Shown one piece after another: positions 20,076 through 28,867 of a DNA stretch of 61,231 nt. Position 1 is the first letter of the stretch, and each line of letters begins with the position of its first letter. The stretch lies in contig NZ_QOLB01000035.1 in the NCBI RefSeq assembly GCF_003333265.1, positions 1 to 61,231 on the forward strand, written 5' to 3'. The notes under the pieces are model-generated. The model saw nothing but the letters and a program-made list of their open reading frames with translations, was not told the DNA's origin and did no database searches. Position numbers and translations under genes: made by a program. This stretch comes from Candidatus Halocynthiibacter alkanivorans (lineage in GTDB: Bacteria > Pseudomonadota > Alphaproteobacteria > Rhodobacterales > Rhodobacteraceae).

Positions 20076-20471
20076 ATGGCTTATTTTATGCGCTGGCTGT
20101 TCGCCTTTGCACTGATCGCTGCGACCTTTAATCCGACAGAATGGAACTATATCCGCTGGTCGGTTGCCAATTTCGATCAGAGCCTGTCGGTGGTGGTTCT
20201 CAGCGGGTTGTTGCTGGTCGTGGCCTATATCATCTATCTGCGCGCCACGTTGCGCAGCATCGGCGCCTTTGGCATGGGCCTGGTGATGGCACTGGTCGCA
20301 GCATTGATCTGGGTGCTGTATGACATGGGTCTGCTGAGCCTGGACAACCAGTCGATGAACACCTGGCTGGGCATTTTTGCGCTCTCTGTGGTGCTGGGCG
20401 TCGGGCTGAGCTGGAGCCATGTGCGCCGGGCGCTGTCCGGTCAGTCCGACATGGATGACATCGACGAATAG
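20076..20471 (+). CDS. Membrane protein, probably DUF6524 family
   Basis: The 131-residue protein has four predicted membrane helices (about 5-20, 38-55, 62-82 and 96-113) and an acidic tail (MDDIDE). The pattern FNPTEWNYIRW and IIYLRATLRSIGAFG is what I remember for DUF6524, but this is from memory. It is divergent from purA and lies 150 bp before secG on the same strand, so it may share the secG transcript. Function unknown. Confidence 0.7.
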   Translation: MAYFMRWLFAFALIAATFNPTEWNYIRWSVANFDQSLSVVVLSGLLLVVAYIIYLRATLRSIGAFGMGLVMALVAALIWVLYDMGLLSLDNQSMNTWLGIFALSVVLGVGLSWSHVRRALSGQSDMDDIDE

Positions 20472-20622
20472 GGCCGCAGAGATTGCCTGGTTGCCGGAAC
20501 CGGCCTGTTGCGCTCAGCTTTCCGCGAAATTGGCGCGGGCTGCCGCCGCTTTGGGGTTGCGGCAAGTCCCACTAACGCCTAAATACCTTCATCGAATGAA
20601 TTGCACACAAAGGCCACGCCCT

Positions 20623-20979
20623 ATGGAAAATGTCATCCTTGTCGTCCTTCTGATCCTTGCTCTGTGCTTGATCAGCGTTGTGCTTTTGCAACGTTCCGAA
20701 GGCGGTGGCCTGGGTATGGGTGGTGGCGATGGTGGCGGCGGCGGCGGCGTTATGTCCGGCCGTGCGGCGGCTTCGGCGCTGACCAAACTGACCTGGTTCT
20801 TTGGTATCGCGTTTATGATCGCCTCACTTTCGCTGACCGTGTTGTCGGCGCAGAAGTCCGGCACCTCTTCGGTGATTGACCGGGTGGGTGACGCGCCTGT
20901 GGCTGAGGTGCCTGCGGCCATCGATCTGCTGCCCCCCTCGGCCTCGGATGCGCCGCTGAGTGTGCCACGCGCCGAATAA
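20623..20979 (+). CDS. secG: Preprotein translocase subunit SecG
   Basis: SecG is the small accessory subunit of the SecYEG channel in the inner membrane. The 118-residue protein has the two expected helices (residues 2-22 and 53-75). The conserved cytosolic loop VLLQRSEGGGLGMGGG is followed by a Gly run, then RAAASALTKLTWFFGIAF. The tail past residue 80 is long and variable, as is usual in alphaproteobacteria. ATG at 20623; earlier in-frame codons overlap the previous gene in another frame and lack SecG character. It lies upstream of pyrG with a promoter-like sequence between them. Confidence 0.94.
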   Translation: MENVILVVLLILALCLISVVLLQRSEGGGLGMGGGDGGGGGGVMSGRAAASALTKLTWFFGIAFMIASLSLTVLSAQKSGTSSVIDRVGDAPVAEVPAAIDLLPPSASDAPLSVPRAE

Positions 20980-21044
20980 AATCGGAAAAATCTGCAAAGA
21001 CTTGTGTGTTGCGGGGGCTTCCTCCGCAGCATCTTGCGGTTTGG

Positions 21045-21073
21045 TTGCGCGGGACGACCGAATCCAGTATAGG
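21045..21073 (+). promoter_or_regulatory. Predicted sigma-70-type promoter of pyrG
   Basis: TTGCGC (21045-21050) and TATAGG (21068-21073) are separated by exactly 17 bp, in the 175-bp gap before pyrG. An ACGGAA/TTCCGT inverted repeat (21091-21096 with 21104-21109) lies just downstream and could fold in the leader. Confidence 0.5.
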
Positions 21074-21154
21074 CTTAAATCCCGTGAAGCACGGAATTCT
21101 GCGTTCCGTCCGCTTGCTCTTTAATAACGTTTATCACGGGGGTCGCTGCCCAAC

Positions 21155-22798
21155 ATGGCACGGTTTGTATTCATCACAGGTGGTGTGGTTTCATCGCTGG
21201 GCAAAGGTCTGGCTTCGGCCGCATTGGGCGCGCTGCTTCAGGCACGCGGTTATTCGGTTCGCCTGCGCAAACTTGATCCTTATCTCAATGTCGATCCGGG
21301 CACGATGTCGCCGTTTGAACATGGCGAAGTCTTTGTCACCGATGACGGCGCGGAGACCGATCTGGACCTGGGCCATTATGAACGCTTTACCGGCGTTGCG
21401 GCGCGCAAAACGGATTCCATTTCTGCGGGCCGGGTCTATTCCAACGTGTTGGAAAAAGAACGCCGCGGCGATTACCTCGGCAAAACCATTCAGGTCATTC
21501 CACATGTGACCAATGAGATCAAAGATTTCATCCACGTCGGCGAAGATGAAGTTGATTTCATGCTCTGTGAGATCGGCGGCACTGTTGGCGACATCGAGGG
21601 GCTGCCCTTCTTTGAAGCCATTCGCCAGTTCGCCCAGGAAAAACCACGCGGCGAAGTGGTGTTCATGCACCTCACCCTGCTGCCCTATCTGGGCGCCGCC
21701 GGCGAGCTTAAAACCAAACCGACTCAGCACAGCGTGAAAGAGCTGCGCTCCATCGGCTTGCAGCCAGACGTGCTGGTCTGCCGCTCTGACAAACCGATCC
21801 CGCAGAAAGAGCGCGAGAAGATCGCCCTGTTCTGTAACGTGCGCAAAGGTGATGTGATCGCGGCGCCGGATCTGAAATCGATCTATGAGGCTCCGATGGC
21901 CTACCATCGGCAGGGTCTGGACCAGGCGGTGCTGGATGCGTTTGGCATCTCCCCCGCGCCCAAACCAAAGCTCGATGTGTGGCAGGATGTGCAGGACCGG
22001 GTGTTCAACCCCGAAGGCGAAGTCAAAGTCGCCATTGTCGGCAAGTATATCCAGCTGGAAGACGCCTATAAATCCTATGTCGAAGCGCTGACCCACGGTG
22101 GCATGGCCAACCGGGTGCGGGTCAAAGTCGAATGGGTCGATGCGGAAGTGTTTGAAAAAGACGACGCCGGCGCGCATCTGGAAGGCTTTCACGCGATTCT
22201 GGTGCCCGGCGGTTTTGGCGAACGCGGCACCGAGGGCAAAATCAAAGCGGCGGAATTCGCCCGCACCCGCAACATCCCTTACCTGGGCATTTGCCTCGGC
22301 ATGCAGATGGCGGTGATTGAAGCGGCGCGCAACCTCGCTGGCATCAAAGACGCCGGCTCGGAAGAGTTTGACCACGAGGCCGGCAAAAAACGGTTTGAAC
22401 CCGTGGTCTATCACCTGAAAGAATGGGTGCAGGGCAATGCCAAGATCGCCCGCAAGGTCGATGACGACAAGGGCGGCACCATGCGTCTGGGCAGCTATAA
22501 TGCCACCCTGACCGAGGGCTCGCGCGTGGCGGAGATCTATGGCACCACCGCGATTGAGGAACGCCATCGTCACCGCTATGAGGTTGACACCAAATACCGT
22601 GCAGCGCTTGAGGAAAAAGGCATGATCTTTTCGGGCATGTCGCCGGACGGCCGTCTTCCCGAGATCATCGAGCTGAAGGATCACCCCTGGTTTGTGGGGG
22701 TGCAGTTCCACCCGGAGCTGAAGTCCAAACCGTTCCAGCCGCATCCGCTGTTTGCCGATTTTGTGCGTGCGGCCAAAGAGAACAGCCGACTGGTCTAG
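21155..22798 (+). CDS. pyrG: CTP synthase
   Basis: PyrG aminates UTP to CTP using ATP and glutamine-derived ammonia. The 547-residue protein has the N-terminal amidoligase domain, starting [18 protein letters not shown] (P-loop) and including [29 protein letters not shown] split over residues 43-71. The C-terminal class I glutamine amidotransferase domain has the nucleophile cysteine in YLGICLGMQ (about residue 386) and the His/Glu dyad in [11 protein letters not shown]. The length is standard and the ATG at 21155 gives the canonical start. It is transcribed with or separately from secG and ends at a strong terminator. Confidence 0.97.
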   Translation: MARFVFITGGVVSSLGKGLASAALGALLQARGYSVRLRKLDPYLNVDPGTMSPFEHGEVFVTDDGAETDLDLGHYERFTGVAARKTDSISAGRVYSNVLEKERRGDYLGKTIQVIPHVTNEIKDFIHVGEDEVDFMLCEIGGTVGDIEGLPFFEAIRQFAQEKPRGEVVFMHLTLLPYLGAAGELKTKPTQHSVKELRSIGLQPDVLVCRSDKPIPQKEREKIALFCNVRKGDVIAAPDLKSIYEAPMAYHRQGLDQAVLDAFGISPAPKPKLDVWQDVQDRVFNPEGEVKVAIVGKYIQLEDAYKSYVEALTHGGMANRVRVKVEWVDAEVFEKDDAGAHLEGFHAILVPGGFGERGTEGKIKAAEFARTRNIPYLGICLGMQMAVIEAARNLAGIKDAGSEEFDHEAGKKRFEPVVYHLKEWVQGNAKIARKVDDDKGGTMRLGSYNATLTEGSRVAEIYGTTAIEERHRHRYEVDTKYRAALEEKGMIFSGMSPDGRLPEIIELKDHPWFVGVQFHPELKSKPFQPHPLFADFVRAAKENSRLV

Positions 22799-22841
22799 CG
22801 GCCACCGCCCCTTTGCGGGCCCGGGGTTTCCCGAAAAATAC

Positions 22842-22876
22842 AAAAGGCCGGGGCTGGCACAGTCCCGGCCTTTTTT
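22842..22876 (+). terminator. Rho-independent terminator of pyrG
   Basis: Stem GGCCGGG (22846-22852) pairs with CCCGGCC (22864-22870) and is followed by six T. Four A precede it. It lies 47 bp after the pyrG stop. Confidence 0.88.
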
Positions 22877-23322
22877 GTGCCGCATTCATGCGCGCGGCCC
22901 TGCCGGCACCAGATCGCCGGCACCGCCCGCCTCCCCCGGCCGCTGACGCAGCGCCCGGCCAGAGCAGGCAGCCTGACCGTCCCGGTCAGGCTGCAGCCGC
23001 ACATGCGCGCGGCACGGCCCAACGGGAAGCTGGGTTCGCAGAACCTGGCTGACGGGCGGGAGGGCCACCCGCTGCGGTCGCCACAGTCGCCACCACGCCC
23101 CCCCCCACTACGGCGGCGGCGCAGTTGCTGCCCCTGCTTGCCCAGGCACGGCACACGAACGCTGTCTTGATATCAACTTCAGCCTCTGTCCCGGCCACAC
23201 TGCGCACCACGCCCGCAGTCCCGACACCTGCCCACAGCGACAACCGCCGCCACAGCCCGTCCTCGCTCCCGGGCCCGGTCCCGGTTTTGGACACCGTCGG
23301 GTGCCCTGTCGGGGACACTGCC
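22877..23322. other. Gene-free stretch with one perfect hairpin
   Basis: These 446 bp between the pyrG terminator and the Lrp gene hold C-rich, low-complexity DNA. Open frames exist on both strands but consist of Ala/Gly/Pro/Arg-rich chance sequence. The only clear structure is a 12-bp perfect hairpin at 22968-22994. Confidence 0.55.
22968..22994. repeat. 12-bp perfect inverted repeat, 3-nt loop
   Basis: GCAGCCTGACCG (22968-22979) and its exact reverse complement (22983-22994) are separated by TCC only. No T tract follows on either side, so it is not a standard intrinsic terminator. Its role is unknown. Confidence 0.8.
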
Positions 23323-23775
23323 TCAGGCGCGCAGGTCTTTGGGGCTGCCCATCACGATATAGGAGGTGATCGAAGAGACCTGCTCCACCGTGCCCAGCAC
23401 CTCGGTATGAAAGCGTTTATAAGCCACCAGATCTGCCACTTCGACGCGCAGAAGATATTCAATCGCCCCGGCCACATTGTGGCATTCCTGGACCTGGGGC
23501 GCGGCTGCCATAGCGCGCTCAAACGCTGCCTGGGCGGATTTGGTATGCAGGTTCAGCCCCACCGCCACATAGGCGACAAAGGCCCGCCCCACCGCTTCAC
23601 CGTCCAGAACGGCGCGGTAGCCGCGGATCACCCCCAGCCGTTCCAGTTCCTGCACCCGGCGCAGGCAAGCCGAGGGCGACAACCCGATACGTTCCGCCAG
23701 CTCCAGATTGCTGATCCGGCCCTCGCGGGTCAGCTCGCGCAATATATTTTGGTCAATCCGATCTTTTACCGTCAT
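23323..23775 (-). CDS. Lrp/AsnC-family transcriptional regulator
   Basis: The 150-residue protein has an N-terminal winged helix (residues 3-60: DQNILRELTREGRISNLELAERIGLSPSACLRRVQELE) and a C-terminal RAM/AsnC effector domain (about 65-145: AYVAVGLNLHTKSAQ, VQECHNVAGAIEYLLRVE). Such proteins sense amino acids and form octameric discs on DNA. The gene is divergent from a LysE-family exporter with only 66 bp between the two starts. By the usual logic of this layout it should control that exporter in response to an amino acid. The effector is unknown. Confidence 0.92.
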   Translation of the reverse strand: MTVKDRIDQNILRELTREGRISNLELAERIGLSPSACLRRVQELERLGVIRGYRAVLDGEAVGRAFVAYVAVGLNLHTKSAQAAFERAMAAAPQVQECHNVAGAIEYLLRVEVADLVAYKRFHTEVLGTVEQVSSITSYIVMGSPKDLRA

Positions 23776-23841
23776 AGATTGCAGAATTACCTGTTAACGG
23801 CACAACAAAGCAATTCAATTCGGCTTGGACAGGTGCAGAAT

Positions 23842-24435
23842 ATGCAAATGACTTATGACCTTTATTTCGGCCTTGCCGCTTTTGCTTTCGTTTCCTCGGT
23901 GACACCGGGGCCCAATAATCTGATGCTAATGGCCTCGGGCGCCAATTTCGGCTTTCGCCGCACCTTGCCCCATATGCTGGGCGTGGCCATCGGCTTTACC
24001 TTCATGGTCGGGCTGGTCGGGCTGGGGCTGATGCAGTTGTTTGATCTCTGGCCACCGCTCTACACCGTTCTGAAAGTCGCTTCGGTCGCCTATCTGCTCT
24101 GGCTGGCGTGGAAACTGGCCAATGCGGCGCCGATGGGCGACGCGCGTGCCGAAACACACCCGATGAGTTTCTTCCAGGCGGCGCTGTTTCAGTGGGTCAA
24201 TCCAAAAGCCTGGGCGATGGCGCTGACTGCGATCAGCGTCTATGCGCCGGCACGCGACGTGGCTTCTGTGCTGGTTGTGGCGGCAATATTCGGCGCCATC
24301 AACCTGCCCACCGTCAGCAGCTGGACCGTATTGGGGCAACAGATGCGCCGGATCCTGCGTGACCAGCGCCATATGCGGATGTTCAACATCGGCATGGCGC
24401 TGTTGCTGGTTGGCTCACTTGCACTGGCGGTATAA
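23842..24435 (+). CDS. LysE-family amino-acid exporter
   Basis: The 197-residue inner-membrane protein has the RhtB/LysE signature SVTPGPNNLMLMASGANFGFRRTLPHMLGVAIGF in its first 55 residues. It has about six membrane helices in total and the second-half motif FQWVNPKAWAMAL. It should export an amino acid or related metabolite by proton exchange. I chose the ATG at 23842; codons in frame further upstream are antisense to the regulator. The divergent Lrp-type gene is the probable regulator. Substrate unknown. Confidence 0.9.
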   Translation: MQMTYDLYFGLAAFAFVSSVTPGPNNLMLMASGANFGFRRTLPHMLGVAIGFTFMVGLVGLGLMQLFDLWPPLYTVLKVASVAYLLWLAWKLANAAPMGDARAETHPMSFFQAALFQWVNPKAWAMALTAISVYAPARDVASVLVVAAIFGAINLPTVSSWTVLGQQMRRILRDQRHMRMFNIGMALLLVGSLALAV

Positions 24436-24471
24436 CACGCTACCCTGGCACAAAAATCAGGAGAGACTGAG

Positions 24472-24765
24472 ATGAGCAAAGCCTATTGGATCGCCCAGGT
24501 ACGGGTGGACGATGCCGAGGCCTATGAGGGCTACCGCCGTGCCAACGCCGCCGCGTTTGACAAATACGGCGCGAAGTTTCTGGTGCGCGGCGGTGCCCAG
24601 CAGCAGATGGAAGGCAGCGGCCTGCCGCGCAGCGTGGTGATTGAATTTGCCGATTACAATACGGCAATGGCCTGCTACCAAAGTCCGGAATATGAGGCCG
24701 CGCTGGCGATCCGGCAGCCGGTCTCTGAGGCGAATGTGACAATTGTTGAAGGATATGACGGCTGA
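24472..24765 (+). CDS. DUF1330 protein
   Basis: The 97-residue protein is a single ferredoxin-like alpha/beta-barrel domain of the DUF1330 type. Signatures are KAYWIAQVRVDDAEAYEGYRRANAAAFDKYGAKFLVRGG and VVIEFADYNTAMACYQSPEYEAA. It is cytoplasmic and of unknown function; related domains are small oxygenases or dimeric stress proteins. AGGAGAG precedes the ATG. It lies 36 bp behind the LysE gene and is probably co-transcribed. Confidence 0.88.
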   Translation: MSKAYWIAQVRVDDAEAYEGYRRANAAAFDKYGAKFLVRGGAQQQMEGSGLPRSVVIEFADYNTAMACYQSPEYEAALAIRQPVSEANVTIVEGYDG

Positions 24766-24805
24766 GCCCCTTGGCTCTGCCGCCTGAGCGGATTATATCA
24801 ATGTT

Positions 24806-25246
24806 ATGTTTGCAGATTTCCTGAAACGGCTGATCCAGGCCGATGCCCCGATTCCTGAACTTGATGCCCACCTGGCGCTGACGGCGCTTTTGGTGCGCGT
24901 TGCCCGTGCCGACGGCGATTACAGCGCTGAAGAAGCCGCGCGCATCGCCCGGGTGGTGTCCAACCGCTACGGGCTTGATGCTGCCGGCGCTGCCGATTTG
25001 CTGGGCCAGGCGGAAACGCTGGAAGCCGAAGCGCCCGACACGGTGCGTTTCACCCGCGCAATCAAAGACGCAGTCCCCTATGAAGAGCGCGAAGCTGTCG
25101 TCGAATCCCTGTGGGACATCGTGCTGGCAGACGGGGTGCGCGAGCAACATGAAGATTCGCTTCTGCGACTGGTGTCCAGCCTGCTGGGGGTGAATGACCG
25201 CAACAGCAACCTTGCCCGCAAAAGGGTTGAAGCCCGCCGCGGCTGA
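24806..25246 (+). CDS. TerB-family protein
   Basis: The 146-residue all-helical protein carries a TerB-type domain: ALTALLVRVARADGDYSAEEAARIARVVSNRYGL split over residues 25-58, and LWDIVLADGVREQHEDSLLRLVSSLLG near the C-terminus. The acidic ADGxxxxEE metal-binding pattern appears twice. TerB domains bind metal and are linked to tellurite resistance and stress, but stand-alone copies like this one have no proven role. It sits 40 bp behind the DUF1330 gene on the same strand. Confidence 0.85.
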   Translation: MFADFLKRLIQADAPIPELDAHLALTALLVRVARADGDYSAEEAARIARVVSNRYGLDAAGAADLLGQAETLEAEAPDTVRFTRAIKDAVPYEEREAVVESLWDIVLADGVREQHEDSLLRLVSSLLGVNDRNSNLARKRVEARRG

Positions 25247-25430
25247 GGTGACGCGAGGTCAGAGATCCGACTGACGCGGCGGCAATCTTGGCCGCTGCCA
25301 GCGGAGATTTTATCGTATTTCTGTTACAGGATCCGCCGGCAGAGGCCGTGGCTTCTAAACCGGACCGATAACGCCAGATTGTTGCATTCACCTGTCAAAA
25401 TGGCGCGTTTGCCAAATCGAAGAACCTACT

Positions 25431-25449
25431 CGAACATTGCATTTGTTCG
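25431..25449. promoter_or_regulatory. Palindromic operator-like site before the ABC operon
   Basis: CGAACA (25431-25436) and TGTTCG (25444-25449) form perfect 6-bp arms around a 7-nt centre. The site lies 51 bp upstream of the GTG start of the ABC ATPase gene, in an AT-richer promoter region. The regulator is not known. Confidence 0.35.
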
Positions 25450-25499
25450 TTAATTCGTACCTACTGCACCCATATCAACAACAAGACGTCAGAAGCCGC

Positions 25500-26279
25500 G
25501 TGACCCAAATTTCAGAACCCGTTATCGAAATTCACGACCTGCACAAGAGCTATGGTCAGCTGGAGGTGCTGAAAGGCGTCTCTCTGACCGCCGCCAAAGG
25601 GCATGTCATTTCCCTGATCGGTTCCTCCGGATCCGGCAAGTCGACACTGTTGCGTTGCGCCAACCTGCTGGAGGACAGCCAGCAGGGCGAGATCCGCTTT
25701 GAAGGCGAACCAATTGTCTGGCGCGGCACCGGGCTGAACCGGCACCCGGCGGACCGGACCCAGGTCACCCGCATCCGCACCAACCTGTCGATGGTGTTCC
25801 AGCAGTTCAATCTGTGGGCGCATATGAGCATCCTGCAAAACGTGATGGAAGCGCCAGTGACTGTTCTGGGACGTGACCGCGACGAGGTTGAGGCCGCAGC
25901 GCGCAAATATCTGGAAAAGGTGGGCATTGGCGACAAATGCGATGTCTACCCGGCGCAATTGTCCGGCGGCCAGCAACAACGGGCGGCGATCGCACGCGCC
26001 TTGTGCATGGAGCCCAAGGCCTTGCTGTTTGATGAACCAACTTCGGCGCTTGATCCTGAACTGGAGCAAGAGGTGATCAAAGTGATCCGGTCACTTGCCG
26101 ACGAAGGCCGCACCATGATCATTGTCACCCACGACATGCGCATGGCGGCGGATGTATCAGACCACGTGGTGTTTCTGCACCAGGGGCTGATCGAAGAAGA
26201 AGGCACGCCGGATGAAATATTCGGCAACCCAAAATCGGAGCGCCTGAAGCAATTTGTCAGCGCTACCGTTCCGGCATAA
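25500..26279 (+). CDS. Polar amino-acid ABC transporter ATP-binding protein
   Basis: The 259-residue ATPase energises uptake of an amino acid. Walker A is GSSGSGKSTLL, the signature is LSGGQQQRAAIARAL, Walker B is ALLFDEPTSALDPE, and the H-loop is IIVTHDM. The insertion WRGTGLNRHPADRTQVTRIRTNLSMVFQQFNLW, split across residues 68-105, places it with the HisP/ArtP/GlnQ group. I prefer the GTG at 25500 (MTQISEPVIEI), because the 21 extra residues from a TTG at 25437 lie inside the likely promoter and operator. It is first in an operon of ATPase, binding protein, two permeases and a glutamine amidotransferase. Confidence 0.93.
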   Translation: MTQISEPVIEIHDLHKSYGQLEVLKGVSLTAAKGHVISLIGSSGSGKSTLLRCANLLEDSQQGEIRFEGEPIVWRGTGLNRHPADRTQVTRIRTNLSMVFQQFNLWAHMSILQNVMEAPVTVLGRDRDEVEAAARKYLEKVGIGDKCDVYPAQLSGGQQQRAAIARALCMEPKALLFDEPTSALDPELEQEVIKVIRSLADEGRTMIIVTHDMRMAADVSDHVVFLHQGLIEEEGTPDEIFGNPKSERLKQFVSATVPA

Positions 26280-26318
26280 ACGACACTTATTACAACACAC
26301 TGACTGGGAGTTTTAACA

Positions 26319-27041
26319 ATGAAAAAACTGATCCTGACCACTGCCGTGCTGGCATTGAGCGCCGGCGTCGCCATGGCGCAGACCGTACGCATGGGCACCG
26401 AGGGCGCTTACCCTCCCTATAACTTCATCAATGATGCCGGCGAAGTCGACGGCTTTGAGCGCGAGTTGGGCGACGAGTTGTGCGCACGGGCTGAGCTGAC
26501 CTGCGAGTGGGTCACCAATGATTGGGACAGCATCATCCCCAACCTGGTGTCCGGCAACTATGACACCATTATCGCTGGCATGTCGATCACCGACGAACGC
26601 GACGAAGTCATTGATTTTACACAAGATTACTATCCGCCCACGGCCTCCGCATTTATGGCGGTTTCCGACAGCGTTGATCTGGAAGGCGGCGTGATTGCCG
26701 CACAGACCGCGACCATCCAGGCCGGCTATGTGGCCAGCTCCGGCGCAACTCTTGTTGAGTACCCAACGCCGGATGAGACCATTGCAGCGGTGACAAGTGG
26801 CGAAGCGGACGCGGTGCTGGCCGACAAAGATTACCTGGTGCCAATCGTGGACGAATCCGGTGGCGCACTGATGTTTGTTGGCAACGACGTGCCTCTTGGC
26901 GGCGGCATTGGCCTTGGCATTCGTGAAAGCGACACCGAACTGCGTGGCAAATTCAACGCGGCCATCGACAGCATGAAAGCCGACGGGTCCCTGAACACGT
27001 TGCTGGTTAAATGGTTCGGCGACGGCATCGCAACCTACTAA
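26319..27041 (+). CDS. Amino-acid ABC transporter periplasmic binding protein
   Basis: The 240-residue protein has a signal peptide (MKKLILTTAVLALSAGVAMA, cleavage after residue 20). A class II solute-binding fold follows, with GAYPPYNFINDAGEVDGFERELGDELCARA split over residues 28-57 and the conserved WDSIIPNLVSGNYDTIIAGMSIT. These segments are typical of binding proteins for basic or polar amino acids (HisJ/ArgT/FliY type). The exact ligand cannot be read from the sequence. A strong terminator follows, which would make the downstream permeases less expressed than this protein. Confidence 0.93.
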   Translation: MKKLILTTAVLALSAGVAMAQTVRMGTEGAYPPYNFINDAGEVDGFERELGDELCARAELTCEWVTNDWDSIIPNLVSGNYDTIIAGMSITDERDEVIDFTQDYYPPTASAFMAVSDSVDLEGGVIAAQTATIQAGYVASSGATLVEYPTPDETIAAVTSGEADAVLADKDYLVPIVDESGGALMFVGNDVPLGGGIGLGIRESDTELRGKFNAAIDSMKADGSLNTLLVKWFGDGIATY

Positions 27042-27052
27042 GTTACCTCATC

Positions 27053-27082
27053 AGGCGGGGCCGCGATGGCCCCGCCTGTTTT
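27053..27082 (+). terminator. Terminator or attenuator after the binding-protein gene
   Basis: AGGCGGGGCC (27053-27062) pairs perfectly with GGCCCCGCCT (27068-27077) over a 5-nt loop, followed by G and four T. Partial termination here would give more binding protein than permease, a common design in such operons. Confidence 0.8.
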
Positions 27083-27172
27083 GATTGCAGGCCGGCGGTG
27101 TCCGGCCAAGGTCCGCCCTCACCCCGGTTTCGACCCCACCCCGGCTTCGCCAATACCTCATGAGGTCCCGCC

Positions 27173-28057
27173 ATTTTTGAATATTGCGCCGATCCCGCCA
27201 CGCTTTCCGGTTTCAAATGGCTGTCCTGCTATCTCACCACCGGCAAGCACATGGGGTTTTACATCTCATTTGGAACTGTATTGCTGTTGCTGGCCATAAC
27301 GGCGCCGCTGGCGTTGTTGTTCGGTTTTGGCGGCGCGATGGCGGCCCGGTCGCATTTCCCACCGCTGAGCTGGATCGGCCGCGGCTATATCGCCATTGTG
27401 CGCGGCGTGCCGGATATCGCCTTTTTCCTGTTTTTTGTGATCGCGCTGGATCAGGGGTTTGAGTGGGCCCGCCATAAGGTGCTGTGCCCCGAATGGACCG
27501 ATCCGATCCGCCAGGGCAATGATTTTGTCGTCTGTGCGGCGGCGAAAATGCCCCTGTCATCCTCGCCGCAATGGATGCATGAGACCTATGGTTTCTCACT
27601 TGCGGTGCTGACTTTTTCCATCGTCTTCGGCGCTTTTGCCGCCAATGTCCTGAACGGGGCAATGGGCGCGGTGCCCCGGGCGCAGGTCGAGACCGCCGAG
27701 GCCTACGGGATGAGCCACCGCCAGACCTTCTGGCGCATCACCGTGCCGCAGATGTGGGTCTATGCGCTGCCGGGCCTGTCCAACCTGTGGATGGTGCTGA
27801 TCAAATCCACACCCCTGTTGTTCCTGCTCGGGGTCGAGGACATCGTTTACTGGGCGCGCGAACTGGGTGGGTTCAAGACCGCACGGTTTACCGCCTACCC
27901 GCACCCTGACTGGCGCATGTGGTATTTCCTGGCGCTGCTGGTGTTCTATCTCGGCTTCACCCGGGTGTCCGAAATCGTGCTGACCCGGCTCACCAACAAA
28001 CTGTCTCACGGCCAGGCCACCACCGGCGGCGAAGCGCAACGGAGGGCCGAAGCATGA
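27173..28057 (+). CDS. Amino-acid ABC permease, possible ATT start
   Basis: This inner-membrane permease of the HisMQ type has the EAA-type loop ETAEAYGMSHRQTFWRITVPQMW and about five membrane helices. The first ATG is at 27251, but the frame upstream encodes 26 more residues of protein character (FEYCADPATLSGFKW, then LSCYLTTGKH). It reaches back to an ATT at 27173 with GAGG seven bases before it, and an in-frame stop lies at 27161-27163. I therefore place the start at the ATT; 27251 is the conservative alternative. An overlapping ATG mini-ORF (27160-27180) ends at TTTTTGA, where a +1 slip or loss of one T would join it to this frame. The gene overlaps the next permease by 4 bp (ATGA). Confidence 0.85.
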   Translation: MFEYCADPATLSGFKWLSCYLTTGKHMGFYISFGTVLLLLAITAPLALLFGFGGAMAARSHFPPLSWIGRGYIAIVRGVPDIAFFLFFVIALDQGFEWARHKVLCPEWTDPIRQGNDFVVCAAAKMPLSSSPQWMHETYGFSLAVLTFSIVFGAFAANVLNGAMGAVPRAQVETAEAYGMSHRQTFWRITVPQMWVYALPGLSNLWMVLIKSTPLLFLLGVEDIVYWARELGGFKTARFTAYPHPDWRMWYFLALLVFYLGFTRVSEIVLTRLTNKLSHGQATTGGEAQRRAEA

Positions 28058-28860
28058 ACTGCTGGCAGACGATACAAGATTATGGGCTGCGCTCGCTTGG
28101 CTATGGCGAACGACTGCTGCCGCGCAGTGATTTCACGCTCTGCGACCAGTTCACCCTGATCGGCTCCGGCATGATCTGGAACGTGTATTTCGGCGCCATC
28201 GCGCTGGTGACCGGATTTTTCTTTGCCACGCTGCTGGCGGTGGGCAAAGCGTCGCACAACCGGCTGGCGCGCAAATCCTCTGAATGGTTCATCTTCCTGT
28301 TCCGTGGCTCGCCGCTGTTCATTCAGTTCTTCTTTGCCTATTTCCTGTTTCTCAGCCTCAAAAGCGTCAGCCCGTTTTTCAACCCACTGAGCTCGGCCGG
28401 TATGGGCGCGCTGGTGGTGCTGTTTCTCAACACCTCCGCCTATTCCGCCGAGATTTTCTATGGCGCACTGCAGTCGATCCCCAAGGGTGATGTCGAAGCG
28501 GCAGACGCCTATGGCATCACCGGGGTGCCGCGGTTCCGCCGTATCCTCTGGCCTACGATGTTGCGGCTGGCCTGGCCGGCCTATACCAACGAGGCGATCT
28601 TTTTGTTCCACGCCACCACACTTGTGTTTTTCTCCGGTTTTCCAGCCTGGAGACAAAAAGGGGACGCGCTGTATTACGCCAATTATTTCGCCGACAAGAC
28701 CTTCAACCCGTTCATCCCCTACCCGATCCTGGCCGGCTATTTCATCCTGCTGACGCTGATCGTGATTGGTCTGTTTGGGGTGGTGAACAAACGCCTGAAC
28801 CGGCACCTGCCGAAAGAGCAGCGCCGTAAGATCCGTTACCGGCCCCAGTTGATGAGATAA
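28054..28860 (+). CDS. Amino-acid ABC transporter permease, second subunit
   Basis: The 268-residue inner-membrane permease pairs with the preceding one. It has about five helices, GSGMIWNVYFGAIALVTGFFFATLLAVG near the start, the family segment FLFRGSPLFIQFFFAYFLF, and the EAA-type coupling loop SIPKGDVEAADAYGITGVPRFRRILWP. The ATG overlaps the stop of the first permease (ATGA), so translation is coupled. With the ATPase and the binding protein it completes a four-gene importer. Confidence 0.92.
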   Translation: MNCWQTIQDYGLRSLGYGERLLPRSDFTLCDQFTLIGSGMIWNVYFGAIALVTGFFFATLLAVGKASHNRLARKSSEWFIFLFRGSPLFIQFFFAYFLFLSLKSVSPFFNPLSSAGMGALVVLFLNTSAYSAEIFYGALQSIPKGDVEAADAYGITGVPRFRRILWPTMLRLAWPAYTNEAIFLFHATTLVFFSGFPAWRQKGDALYYANYFADKTFNPFIPYPILAGYFILLTLIVIGLFGVVNKRLNRHLPKEQRRKIRYRPQLMR

Positions 28861-28867
28861 TGAGAAG

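Noticed and set aside
21191-22885. 564-residue minus-strand frame opposite pyrG
   Set aside because: It is a shadow of CTP synthase, His/Arg/Phe-rich and without recognisable domains.
22986-23318. 110-residue minus-strand frame downstream of the Lrp gene
   Set aside because: It is Ala/Gly/Val-rich, with no start signal or motif, and other frames over the same bases are equally open.
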